NCBI GenBank assembly: GCA_025267735.1
Contig: CM046307.1
Location: forward strand, 53,625,395-53,689,394
Origin: Mactra quadrangularis
Lineage: Eukaryota; Mollusca; Bivalvia; Venerida; Mactridae
Length of the DNA stretch: 64,000 nucleotides
Reading direction: 5' to 3'
Part shown: in pieces, positions 1 through 9,665 of the stretch
Layout: the number at the start of each line of letters is the position of its first letter
Numbering within the stretch: the first letter of the stretch is position 1
Program-made: the position numbers and the translations under genes
The notes under the pieces: generated by a model
What the model saw: the letters and a program-made list of their open reading frames with translations, nothing else
What the model was told of the DNA's origin: nothing
Databases searched by the model: none

Positions 1-298
1 AGACTGAAAGGTTTTCCGTGGACCTTCTTGAGCGGAAGATGTACCTTGCATATATTTTGTTAGACTTAGGGTCACAGTAATTAGCAAAATTAGTATAATA
101 TGTGCCAAGGTTTTTCTTCTCCTCGTCACTTAGTTTCCAAGTGGAATACAGAGATCTGCCGTGGTCTCCTACCCACAGCATTAGGTAGTTACACTTTTCT
201 TTCTCTGGTTTCTTTTTCAGAGGCCCGCCAAACATAAATTCACAATGGGTCTTGAATCCTTTCCAGGACTTTGCTAGGTCTCTAGCATGCCAATCCAT
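1..298 (-). pseudogene. Gag-like fragment of a Ty3/gypsy-type retrotransposon (open at left edge)
   Basis: Read on the minus strand, an open frame runs from an ATG at 298 to the window edge (99 codons, no stop). The peptide starts MDWHARDLAKSWK and includes an MLWVGDHGRSLYSTW block, a charged DEEKKNL stretch and a SNKIYARYIFRSR stretch. This resembles the N-terminal part of gag-like proteins of metazoan Ty3/gypsy elements (MDWHA..L...W..F pattern). The frame stays open upstream of the ATG until a TAG about 30 codons earlier, so the start is uncertain. Pol and LTRs would lie left of the window; no PBS is visible. Family assignment is from memory of the motif, not a search. Confidence 0.55.
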
Positions 299-493
299 TT
301 TAGGCGTTGTAGTATTTAATTCCGTATTTTTATGTGAATTGTCACTAAACTTTGCTAAAATTGAATTGTTAATGTAACTTAAATTATCCTATATATCCAC
401 TGGATACTAATAAATAATTAATCCATTTAATGTTACTTTTTTTTACTTCTGACACCATGTTGTCATGTGGGCCTAGTTTGTATGACAATTATA

Positions 494-1187
494 AATCCAA
501 TCAAACTAAATATGTCCAGCTTCTTTTTTGTATAGTATATATGTTACAGGCAATTTGTTAATTCAGGCAATTGGTAAAATGCCTGAAATTTTTAGGCATT
601 TTGTAAATTGCCTGGCCATTTTAGCCATTTTGTAAAATGACTAAAATTCCTATGCAATTTACAAAATGCTTGAAAAAATAGCTCAATATTTTAAACATTG
701 CCTAAAAGTAGTTTATGGTCATGAGGTTTAAGGATTTTATTCCTTCTTATCCAAATAGTATAGGGTCGTTTGTTCCTTTGTTTTCATCACAATATTGTCT
801 ATGGTAATCTGAATCACTTTCAACAGCCAATGAAAAGATATCCAAAGAAAAGAATTCTAACTATGTGAAATGTTGCATTTTTACTTTTACAGCACATTTA
901 AGCTCCAACTGATTCAGAACTGTAGACTTGACAAAATGTATTGCGATTTTGTAGCAATTTAACTATGTGTATAGTGTCTACTGTAATTTTAAGAAATAGT
1001 TATGTTATCAATACATCAAAATTTACGTTGTTCAACAGTAACAGTCTTAGGTACGACTGAAAGCTTCTGTGCTAATATCAGAGAATATGTCTCGATTAGT
1101 CTGGCTCTGATAAAGACTGTTTCAGGTGCTAAATAAGACTGCTCCTTCTTTGAATTTATACAATTTCATAGGAAAATACAGTTGGTG
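494..1187. repeat. Partial copy of a long inverted-repeat element (subrepeat-rich end)
   Basis: This stretch matches 20690-24087 almost base for base once the two nested insertions there are removed. Its left part (about 550-690) is made of short alternating subrepeats such as GCAATTTGTAAAATGCCT and its complement, and the full copy carries the same material inverted at its other end (24431-24580). Homology stops at 1187 (…CAGTTGGTG), where the full copy continues, so this copy lacks its second terminus. It serves as the empty-site reference for the solo LTR and the TA-flanked element in the other copy. No coding capacity is seen. Confidence 0.7.
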
Positions 1188-1979
1188 CATAGCTATCTAT
1201 GGTGACCGGTCATTCAGCCAGAAAAGTTGGAAATTTAAGACGGGAAGATTCCCATATTGTGAAGACGTTGTTTGATAAAGAATTTGTTTATAACTTATGT
1301 TATGTCAGAGCCAAGTCAGTGTCAGAAAAGTTTTCAAAAAGAACCGGTCCGATGCAGAATATAAGCATTGGTTTTAAAGCATGATTCCAAGACTGATAGT
1401 ATAACAGAAATGCTGACAACTGCAGGAATCGTATATGAATTATTTTGAATATTGATATGTTAATATGAATTAACTTTAAATGTGATTTTATCGTATTAAA
1501 ATCAGGCATCTAGAATCTAATAAAAATATTGTGTTTGTTAGTTTATTCTTGAAGTATATTTTTTAAGACCTAGATCTATATTTTTTAATCAAGGGATTAC
1601 TCAGGTAAGTTAACATGGTTCAGTATACTTCAAGGAAAACAATAAACATGTTCTCGTGTTTAATTACTCATTTCTCTATGAAGTGATTGGTGTGTTAATT
1701 GCAGACTAATTATGCCTAAAAAGTATAATCAAACGGATATTCTTAACACTGTCAGTGCTGTGAGACAAGGTATGTCTCACAGAAAGGCATATGTCAAGTA
1801 TAGTGTTCCTGTGATGACATTACAGAATCGTGTCAGTGGAAAAGTAGATGAACTGGCTCAAGCTGGAAGACCTACAGACATACCTGAAGACGGGGAAAAT
1901 GAACTTGTTTCTGAGATAAAAAGGGCAGCTACTATGGTGTGGATTTATTTCTGTTAATTTCATTTTTTATAGAAGGATG

Positions 1980-2065
1980 AGTGAAAAGCCCTATGCGGGA
2001 ATCGAACCCATGACCTCTTTTTTGCTAGCCAGACACTTTTTAACGGCGCTAAACTGACAGATGAA
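1980..2065 (-). repeat. tRNA-derived SINE remnant (box B-like)
   Basis: On the minus strand the stretch reads GAGGTCATGGGTTCGATTCCC, a good RNA polymerase III box B, with a CAGTTTAGCGCCG box-A-like segment about 40 bases upstream. No cloverleaf with a paired acceptor stem can be drawn, so this is a SINE head rather than a tRNA gene. It lies inside the intron of the broken transposase gene. Confidence 0.45.
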
Positions 2066-2224
2066 TGTGATATAAGCATTTACTTTTTATACAGCCCAAT
2101 TTCATACCTCGTTCCGTTTCAAATAATTTTTTCTGACAACCTTCGGTACTTTTGACCAACCTAGATTTTGCTTCGACCTAGCTCTAGATAGAATTCGAAT
2201 GGTAGTCTCACACTCACGACACCA

Positions 2225-2295
2225 ATGTAACTGGAGGAAGAATGGTGAAGTCGCGGTAGTGGGGATCGAACTCGAAACCTCGTGTATGAAAATGA
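2225..2295 (-). repeat. tRNA-derived SINE remnant
   Basis: The minus strand reads CGAGGTTTCGAGTTCGATCC, a box-B-like sequence flanked by AT-rich DNA. No box A or acceptor pairing is convincing. A second, weaker relic inside the same transposase intron. Confidence 0.3.
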
Positions 2296-2470
2296 GCTTA
2301 TCATGTACACAAATATCTATATAAATAATTTTAACATTATACTATATATAAATATACAGGTATGTAAAGTCATTTCTTCAACAGATAACAACTACGAAGA
2401 GTATTTAAAATATGACTAGTATGATTACTACGTAGCTTAGATAACAATGGAAACATTATTGATCACTAGA

Positions 2471-2494
2471 TGGGAGCCCGTGCAAGCACGGGCT
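2471..2494. repeat. GC-rich hairpin in AT-rich DNA
   Basis: GAGCCCGTGCAAGCACGGGCT can form a nearly perfect stem (AGCCCGTGC pairs with GCACGGGCT) with a tiny loop. It stands out in a neighbourhood of about 65-70% AT. Such hairpins occur near the 3' ends of Helitrons, but no CTRR end was found next to it, so its nature is open. Confidence 0.4.
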
Positions 2495-4159
2495 TTAGGT
2501 TATGACAGTTCTCGAAACTGTTCATCGAAACAGGCATGTTTAAAAGCCATATGAAACTTGATCATAAGAGATTGCAAAATATTTGTAGGAAGTTTGAAAT
2601 TGATAATTGTGTAGTATCGGAGATATGATTTTGCAAGTATAAGTTTAATCTGGATTTGTCAAGTTCTAAAAGGACTGAACACTGTAAAAATGTAACATGG
2701 AGTTATGAAACTTGGTCACCCGAGCTTGTATTTTCTTTTCAAAAGTGAATTCTCGATATTTAATCCCTTTCAACATGAAACCTGAAATAATAACATGAAT
2801 AATGTTGATCTGTCTAACAACTGTGTCCAATCATTACAGACCGTTGGGTCAGCGTATAGAAAACATCAGCAAGCTTCTCAGGGCTCACTGGTACATATTG
2901 AGCTTGCTTGTGTCTCTGATAGCTCTCAAGTGATACTTTGTGGTGCAGTAATTTCTATAAGAATCTAATTATTATAACTAACAATTTGTCACCGTTCTTG
3001 TGAATTGCGCAGACAGATCGCAGTATCTCTCGAAATTAAATGTGAAGTACGTGAAGTACGTGAAGTGTTTTATTCTGCATAATGTAAACTATAAGAATTG
3101 GGTGAGTATGCCGTTTATGGGTATTATTTCGAAAACAAAGAACGCATGCTTGGTGAATATTAAAAAATGGCAAGAAGGTTGCACGTATTCTGGGTGATTC
3201 CCCATGATAATATAGCAGTTACAGTCATGTGACAGAGGCATTACATTCGATTTAGTAAAGATCAGAAATATTTTACTTCACGTCGAGAATCAAACTCGAT
3301 TTTCCGGTTTGACGTGTCTATTTTTAGTTTTATCTAGAACTATTTTTAGACACAAAAAAACCCACTATTTTTGTTGATATTTGGCAGTTTTTGCAAATAT
3401 CAAGAGGCTTTGTCAAAAAAGAATTGTCAACTTGATATGCCGGTATATAGGTGCTCCAGCGACAAACAAAAGATTTATTCAAAGCTGCGCAGTTTCTTCC
3501 ACAAAACAGGAAACTCGCAAATTTAATAGTATATATAGAATAGAATCTTAATGTTTGGTTGCAGGGATTTGGTATTACAAGACGTATGCTGCAGGTTAAG
3601 ATTGGGAGGATTGTGCGTCGCCTTGATATGAGATCTCCCTTTCGCAACGGGGTTCCTGGTAAGGATTGGCTTGCTGGTTTCCTGAGGAGACACCCAGACG
3701 TCACGCTGAGGACACCTCAGTCTTTGTCTACATGTAGAGCAAGAATGCTCAATGAAACTATCACAAACAATTTTTTTAATGATCTGTGTAATTTATATAA
3801 CAAATTGTCTTTACATGATAAACCTATGATAATTTGAACATAGGCGAGACGAGTGTTTCATTGCTCCATAAGCCAGCTAGGGTACTCGCCCCTACAGGAG
3901 CTAAAATACTCCCGGTAGGGTGGGGAATAATGTCTCTGTACTGGCATGTGTGAACGCTAGAGGTGGAGAGATTCCTCCCCTGGTCATCGTCAAGGGCAAG
4001 GCATACAAAAGTCTACTTGCCTATAACACTAAAGAGGGTGTACCAGGAAGTGTTTACTCTTACCAGGAACGGGCGTGGATGGAGGACACCCTTAGTGAAA
4101 TATGGTTTCAAGACAATTTCTTAAAGCACTGTGGTGCATAGAGACCCCAACATATTATC

Positions 4160-4290
4160 TTATTTTATTTATTGGAGTTAAATTTTCATGGAAGGGTATA
4201 ACCTCCTCGGGTGGGATTCGAACCCGCACCCCCTCTGGCACGAGTATCCAAATCCCGACGCGCTACCAACTGCGCTATCGACCCGGGTTC
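4160..4290 (-). mobile_element. tRNA-derived SINE inserted in Tigger transposase
   Basis: On the minus strand the body starts CCGGGTCGATAGCGCAGTTG (box A region) and contains GGGTTCGAATCCCA (box B). It is flanked by a 12-bp target duplication, CAACATATTATC at 4148-4159 and CAACACATTATC at 4291-4302, with one mismatch. The transposase reading frame resumes exactly in the second copy of the duplication (QHIILDSHSSH). It belongs to the same family as the copies at 27074, 40089 and 42205 but keeps only the 5' half of that SINE. Confidence 0.85.
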
Positions 4291-4759
4291 CAACACATTA
4301 TCCTGGACTCACATTCCTCTCATGAAACTTTGGGGTTGATTAATGCTGCAGTAGCAAATGGTGTTCACCTATTTACGTTTCTACCACATACAACCCAGTG
4401 GCTTTGTCCCTTGGACAAAACAATGTTTGACCCTTTGTCTCAGTCATATTCGAGAGTTTGCACAGAATTCATGGCCACTAGCCCCAACAACATAGTAAGA
4501 GAATGGCCGCGTTTATTTAAGTTGGTTCATGACCAAGCTTTCACTTACCAAAACATCGTAAGTGGTTTTAAAAGTATGGGGTTTTTCCACTTGACCGTAT
4601 GGCAATTTCAGAAACTGCCCTTGCTCCATCAGTACCTTTTAATGTTCAACAGACTGTTAATCCTACACAAGTCGAGCAGTGCTCTCCACAGGATGCACAG
4701 ACTGGGACTATCATCAATGAGCAAATATTTATTTCACGGCGTCTCAACGCCGTGATATT

Positions 4760-5879
4760 GTGGTGGGTAGATTTTGATAGCAATGGGCAAAAGTCACGTG
4801 ACATAAATCCTTTCGATTTCCACTGCCGACAAATTTATTGTTTTTTAATGCAGTCATAGTACAGCCCATTTCCGTTATAGGTTTCATAGAAAAAGCATTT
4901 TTAGGGGAAACCATATAAACACTATTTCTATCAACAATGCAAAACACGAAAAATCAGCGTTTTTCATCAACACATTCCTGCAAATCCTTTCGACTCACAT
5001 GAAAAGGGGTAGGTATAATTTGCGGACCAACCGGACAAGCGGACCAATTTAGTATACGGATACAGTATAACAAATATGCGTATCATAATGTGTTTATAGC
5101 AGATATTTAATTGAGATTTCCCAATATTTTATTTGAAAAGATAAGATTGATAGAGTTTTCGGAAATAACTCAAATGTAAATATATAAATACCAATATCGG
5201 AAAATTAACAAAAAAGAAAGTAACCATTGATTTTTAGAACATGCATCTCAAGACCTTCACCTTTAAACATAGAGCAATTTATTGAACTTGAATACAAAGT
5301 GTAGCCACGATATATGATGTAATACAAGGTTGCATTCGTCACTAGTAGGATAATATCATATAAGGCATTGTTTACACGCTCAACAAATGCGTATAAAGTT
5401 TTTGCAACTGTATTGGAATTTGGTAAATGTTCATTAGCTGATTAAATGTTCATTCGTTAGACCGGCGATATAGACACTTGTCAAGATTTGAGCAATTTGT
5501 AGTCAACACCGGTTGCTTAAAGCCAATCAAAACGATGCACTTGAGGTCACATTATGAAAAAATGGACAAAGTCAAATTAGGGGTGCGTGAATGGGCTCGT
5601 CGAAGCCATGTTTTGTTGGGTTACTTGCTTGAATTAATTACCGAAAATACCTATATCAATATCTAAACGTGTGCCAGTTAATTAACAGTTGCAATATAAA
5701 ACCAAGAAAAAATGCGTAACATTTTGTAACATGTTTTATTCTTTCTAAAACTCGCATTTGTTGAAAAATTGCAAACCTAACTTCCTTACTTCGGGGCGAA
5801 TCTAAATCAATAGTTTTACATAGGACGCGCTAATTCCTGGTATTCTATAAATAGAATCACTGGTTTTACATATCTTTTC
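4760..5879. other. AT-rich stretch, no gene recognised
   Basis: No coding signal is seen. Around 5020-5065 the sequence has GCGGACCAACCGGACAAG and GCGGACC, which look like Tigger-type terminal sequence and might be the right end of the element holding the transposase at 1712, but no matching left end was found. The part 5478-5600 is repeated in inverted orientation near 30280-30460. Confidence 0.4.
5470..5600. repeat. Interspersed repeat, inverted partner at 30280-30460
   Basis: The segment holding TTGTCAAGATTTGAG, CAACACCGGTTG, AAGCCAATCA and TTGAGGTCACA on this strand is matched in order on the minus strand at about 30460 down to 30280. Identity is moderate to high over roughly 130 bases. 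The short open frame it contains is not conserved in the partner, so this is a repeat and not a gene. Confidence 0.6.
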
Positions 5880-6091
5880 CAGCCCCGTGTTCGGTAACTA
5901 CTGTTAGCTAACGTTAAGGATACGGGAGAACTCAACCCGAACCCAACTCAACCTGTGGAATACTCAACACAAAGTTGGGGCAACTCAGTCCGTTAGCATG
6001 ATATTGAGTTGTTTCGGGTTGAGCTGTCAATTTGTTACGTTTTTCCGATTTTACCGTTACAGAATGTTCAAGATAACTGAACACGCTACTG
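5880..6091. mobile_element. 212-bp MITE (CAG…CTG termini)
   Basis: Starts CAGCCCCGTGTTCGGTAAC and ends GTTCAAGATAACTGAACACG followed by CTACTG, so the ends are imperfect inverted repeats. The inside has several GGGTTGAGTTGT/ACAACTCAACCC motifs that are themselves inverted. A second full copy in the opposite orientation is at 43525-43746, and a fragment of the same type at 39522-39570. No convincing target duplication is visible. Non-coding. Confidence 0.75.
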
Positions 6092-9000
6092 GGCACGTTA
6101 ATTATTGTATTCTAAAATAAATATACTTGAGACGGTATAATACGCTAGCGCATATTGCTTGAATGTTTTTACTCTATGGAGTATATACGGCTAAACGGCG
6201 GTTCAAGCATTTTTGAAAATGCTTATACTTGTAATTTAACACATTTTAAAGCAGCGAATGAATGTAGTGTGTTCACTGAGCTGCGAGGAGAGCGAATAGA
6301 ATTACCCAAGTATACGATATATATGGAACACTGGTATTGTAGTTTCTATAGATATATCGGATCGATCGTTTCCGTATCGAACAAAATATCTATCAATGAC
6401 AGTTATGCTTTTGTATAATCAAAATCCTGGCCTGCAGATCGGTTGATATCTGTTACTCACTGTTCCTGTCAAAACTATTTGTCAGGATCTTATAACTTTT
6501 TTTTATTTATTACTTTCCGACGTGCACTTAATCCTGCCTGTAACACTCGAGAGAGGGAGTGGCAGTATAAAGACATACACTATTTTGTATAGCAAATCAA
6601 CATCCTATTGCTTCTGGACAGTTCGGTATCGGCTAATCTGTGGACGAACTTTCTAATGATTATTATGACACAAGTCATCTTTTGGTCGTACTCCGGTTAC
6701 GTCATGTTTTGTTCTTGGGAAGTAGCTGTTGCGGTTAAAAGGCCTCTTATTATGTACTTAGTTTATCATTTTGCCCGGAGACCAACGATCGTCCCTTATT
6801 AAACATATCACTTTTGGTAACCAATAGTCACACGGATTGATAAGAACAGATCCGCAATGTAAGGAGCACTTGACTGAACAGAAGCGATAAGTCATGTAAA
6901 TAGCTTCTGTTTTGGAAGACAATGTTTTCCTTTTTGCCGATCTTTTTAAGCGTCATGCAAATATGAATTACTGGAAATAAATCCAACTGAAACCAAACAT
7001 CCTGTCGGTATAAAGATGATGTCTAGATCCAGAGCATTCTCGTACTCCAAGGTTATCAAGATTCTCGATCTAACTAGTATCGAGAATCTTACTAGGCTCT
7101 GGGAATGAGAATGATACATTTGAACAGGAAAACGTTTTATAACAAGTTACCTATTTATTACTGAAAAATATTAACATGACAATTCAATATAATGCTTTTT
7201 TGAGTTACCTTTCGATTATACTTAATAATTCTTTTTTTGTTTGCCGTGACAATCACTTTGCTGCATTTCGCAGCAATTCTTTACTTGTAAGTATAATTAC
7301 CTCGGGGGAATATCCCAGTGCGGTGGATCCAGAAACGAGAACATTAAAAATACAATTAGAGGTTGTCAACCCCTTAGATGAAACCACGTCGGGCATTACT
7401 CAGCCATCAATACATGACTGGTCCGTCAGTGTTGCATCTGAATTTTCTCTTCCTGTGTTAGACAGGCAAGAGACTCAGTCTAATGCTTTTAACTTCTTCG
7501 GCCATTACAGAAAAAAACGTTCGGAACAGAAAAAAACTCAAGTTAAAAGAAAAAGAAAATAGAAAAATGGCAAGATTATTAAAAAAAAATAAAAAATGAA
7601 ATTCATGATGAAAAAATAAATGAAGTATGTACTGGTTGTTTATTGTTATCTTTTTACTTATCACCCTTTAATAATGTTTACATTTTAATTAATACTTTAA
7701 AAACCAATTAAAAATCAATTAAGTGAACAAAGTCAAGGAGATTTTCTTTATTCTTGTGGCCTGAAAAACACAACAAAAACAGTTGTTAAACAATACAACA
7801 AAGTCAAGAATGGTTTGTAAGTATTTATTACAGTATAAAAGCCGAATAAATCCTGATTTGATCCGCCAATATGAGCAAAAGAAAGATAAAAGATGACGTC
7901 ATGTCTATATTCAAAGTACCGTACGCATTAGATAGATCATCCAATCGAAAAGAGTGTTACAAAACTGAATGAGAATGGTAGTTAAATGGTTCCCGCTTCT
8001 GACAATATCAAGGTAAGCTAAATGTAAGTAGCCGAGAACAATCGAGTGCTTTCGCATCCAAAGGTGTACGGAATTAGACGCATCAATTGATGATGTAAAT
8101 ATTTAAAGAGGTCGACTAATTCATTATACATTGTTCCGTGGGCTCACGTTGTTACGCTGAACATATAAATTTCCAGATAAGCCTAACTACATGCATTTAT
8201 TCGGAATGTACATTCCACGTTATTGCATAAAATGATGAAATAGGGTAAAAACGTTATGGGAAAAACTAACTTGACGGTCATTGTTTTCCTATGTTAACCA
8301 CTGATCACAACTAGTCACAATGATGGTATGGGCACCGTACGCAATGGAAAAAAGTAGATAATTCACAGTATCAATCCTTATGGACCTTAGATGTCTTGGG
8401 AAAGGTTCACTGGATACCACCTTTTTATAATATTGGTATTTTCATGACACTATACATGTATAACACCAATAACAAACAGGTTGATCATGACAGCATATAT
8501 CATTACCTCATGCCAGATACTATTTTAAATATAAAAAACGATAGGTCATAGTTGTTGTACTCATAGAAGAAACGCTGTGTGGTAATTCGGGTCTATTGAC
8601 CTATTTGTTAAAAAATCTTCTTCTAAAAATAAAAAAACTCGTCAGGTACGGCATCTATAATGCTTTGTTCGATCATGTCGAACCAAAACTACTATATAAT
8701 AGGAACGAGCTTTATGTGGTAAATAAATTTTTCCCTACTCTACAGTCATGGATACCAGAAATTTAATTAAATAAGATAACAATCGTGGAAGTTACTGTTC
8801 CATGTGTTATCTATGCTGCAGGTCTTTAGTTACAGACTGCGTTCCATGATCATATCTGGAAATTAGTAAAAGTGTCACGATATACCAAAATTAAATTTTA
8901 TGTTTATAGTTTTAAATCATATGGACACCTGTCTCTTCCGATACAATGTACACGGCTTTCAAAATCGTACACCCTTAACCTTCGTAGTCGTGACCAGTAT

Positions 9001-9595
9001 TCCCCTGTTCTGGTTCGCTTATAATTAGAGTGGCAAGACTCCCTGTGCTCATAGCATCAGCGTTTTTTATAATCGTGTTTTTCCTGTTAAGTCAATAATT
9101 ACATCTTAATGCACTTCTGGGACATATTATGTCGCACACTTGTCAGCGTGTTCAGTTTCACTAAATTAAATATTAAAACGCTTTAAAGAAATTGTATAAA
9201 CAAACGAAATTGTATAACTTTTTGTTTAGAATGTATTTCAATTTATATTTACCCTAGGCCTACTTCTCTTTTGTGTAATAATACATGATTTAGAGTAGTG
9301 TATTGCCTATTGGAAGTTTGATTCATTGGCATATTTCATATATATATATTAGGCTTTTTGAAACTGAGAATATTTTTCCATTGTCTTACATTTTGTTTCG
9401 TCAAACCCTTTAGTTCTGTTGAAGTCATAATTCATTACTCTTTTCAACATGAAAGATAAAAAGAATGCGTTAATTGTTTCATGCCACACTTGATACATGC
9501 TACTTGAACTGAAATAATATTAAGTCTGGAATAGTCGACCACAATGTAACATAGTATTGAAATAGGCAAGCTTTACAAACAGTGCTAATTCGACA
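6092..9595. other. Region upstream of copy 1 lectin gene
   Basis: Mostly AT-rich with no recognisable gene. A hairpin with arms AAGATTCTCGAT/ATCGAGAATCTT lies near 7056-7090. From about 9240 to the ATG at 9596 the sequence is homologous to the DNA upstream of the copy 2 gene (minus strand from about 43300 down), sharing CTCTTTTGTGTAAT, ATGATTTAGAGT and TTGAAATAGGCAA. That conserved block is the best candidate for shared promoter sequence, although no TATA box was identified. Confidence 0.5.
7176..7562 (+). CDS. Unrecognised open frame, 128 codons
   Basis: An ATG-initiated frame of 128 codons ending in a very basic tail (RKKRSEQKKTQVKRKRK). The middle (SGEYPSAVDPETRTLKIQLE…) has a balanced, protein-like composition, unlike the Ile/Phe/Lys-rich chance frames nearby. 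The first 40 residues look less natural, so the real start may be an exon start after TTTCGCAG near 7272. I do not recognise a family. AATAAA-like sequence occurs near 7614. It could be a chance frame, an exon, or the tail of a transposon protein. Confidence 0.2.
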   Translation: MTIQYNAFLSYLSIILNNSFFVCRDNHFAAFRSNSLLVSIITSGEYPSAVDPETRTLKIQLEVVNPLDETTSGITQPSIHDWSVSVASEFSLPVLDRQETQSNAFNFFGHYRKKRSEQKKTQVKRKRK

Positions 9596-9665
9596 ATGGT
9601 GAGACATCTCAGGATTTATTTATGTTTCGCAACAATTTTCATTTGCGAAACTCTTTTCGTCCAAG
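9596..9665 (+). CDS. Copy 1 exon 1: signal peptide exon
   Basis: 70 bases, 23 codons plus one base, ending CCAAG|GTTTGT. The same exon in the copy 2 gene differs at only a few residues (RIYLC.ATIFICE is shared). The hydrophobic core and small residue at the junction (codon completed as Ala by exon 2) suit a cleaved signal peptide. The ATG is supported because both copies share it and upstream homology lacks another in-frame start close by. Confidence 0.75.

Larger units (their letters stand above)
1712..4759 (+). pseudogene. Tigger/pogo-type (CENP-B-like) DDE transposase, broken gene
   Basis: Exon 1 (1712-1936, 75 codons) encodes a psq/CENP-B N-terminal helix-turn-helix (MPKKYNQTDIL…GMSHRKAYVKYSVPVMTLQNR) and ends at ATG|GTGTGG. 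The next exon starts after TTGCAG at 3565 in matching phase 0 with GFGITRRMLQ, then the CENPB/DDE linker NGVPGKDWLAGFLRRHPDVTLR. The DDE domain follows: IGETSVS where DET is expected (first Asp lost to Gly), LDSHSSH (second Asp) and CPLDKTMFDPL (third Asp). Damage: a frameshift near 3835, another near 3920, an in-frame TAG at 4139-4141, a SINE at 4160-4290 and a frameshift near 4585, after which IFPLDRMAISETALAPS resumes. Terminal repeats were not located. Confidence 0.8.
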
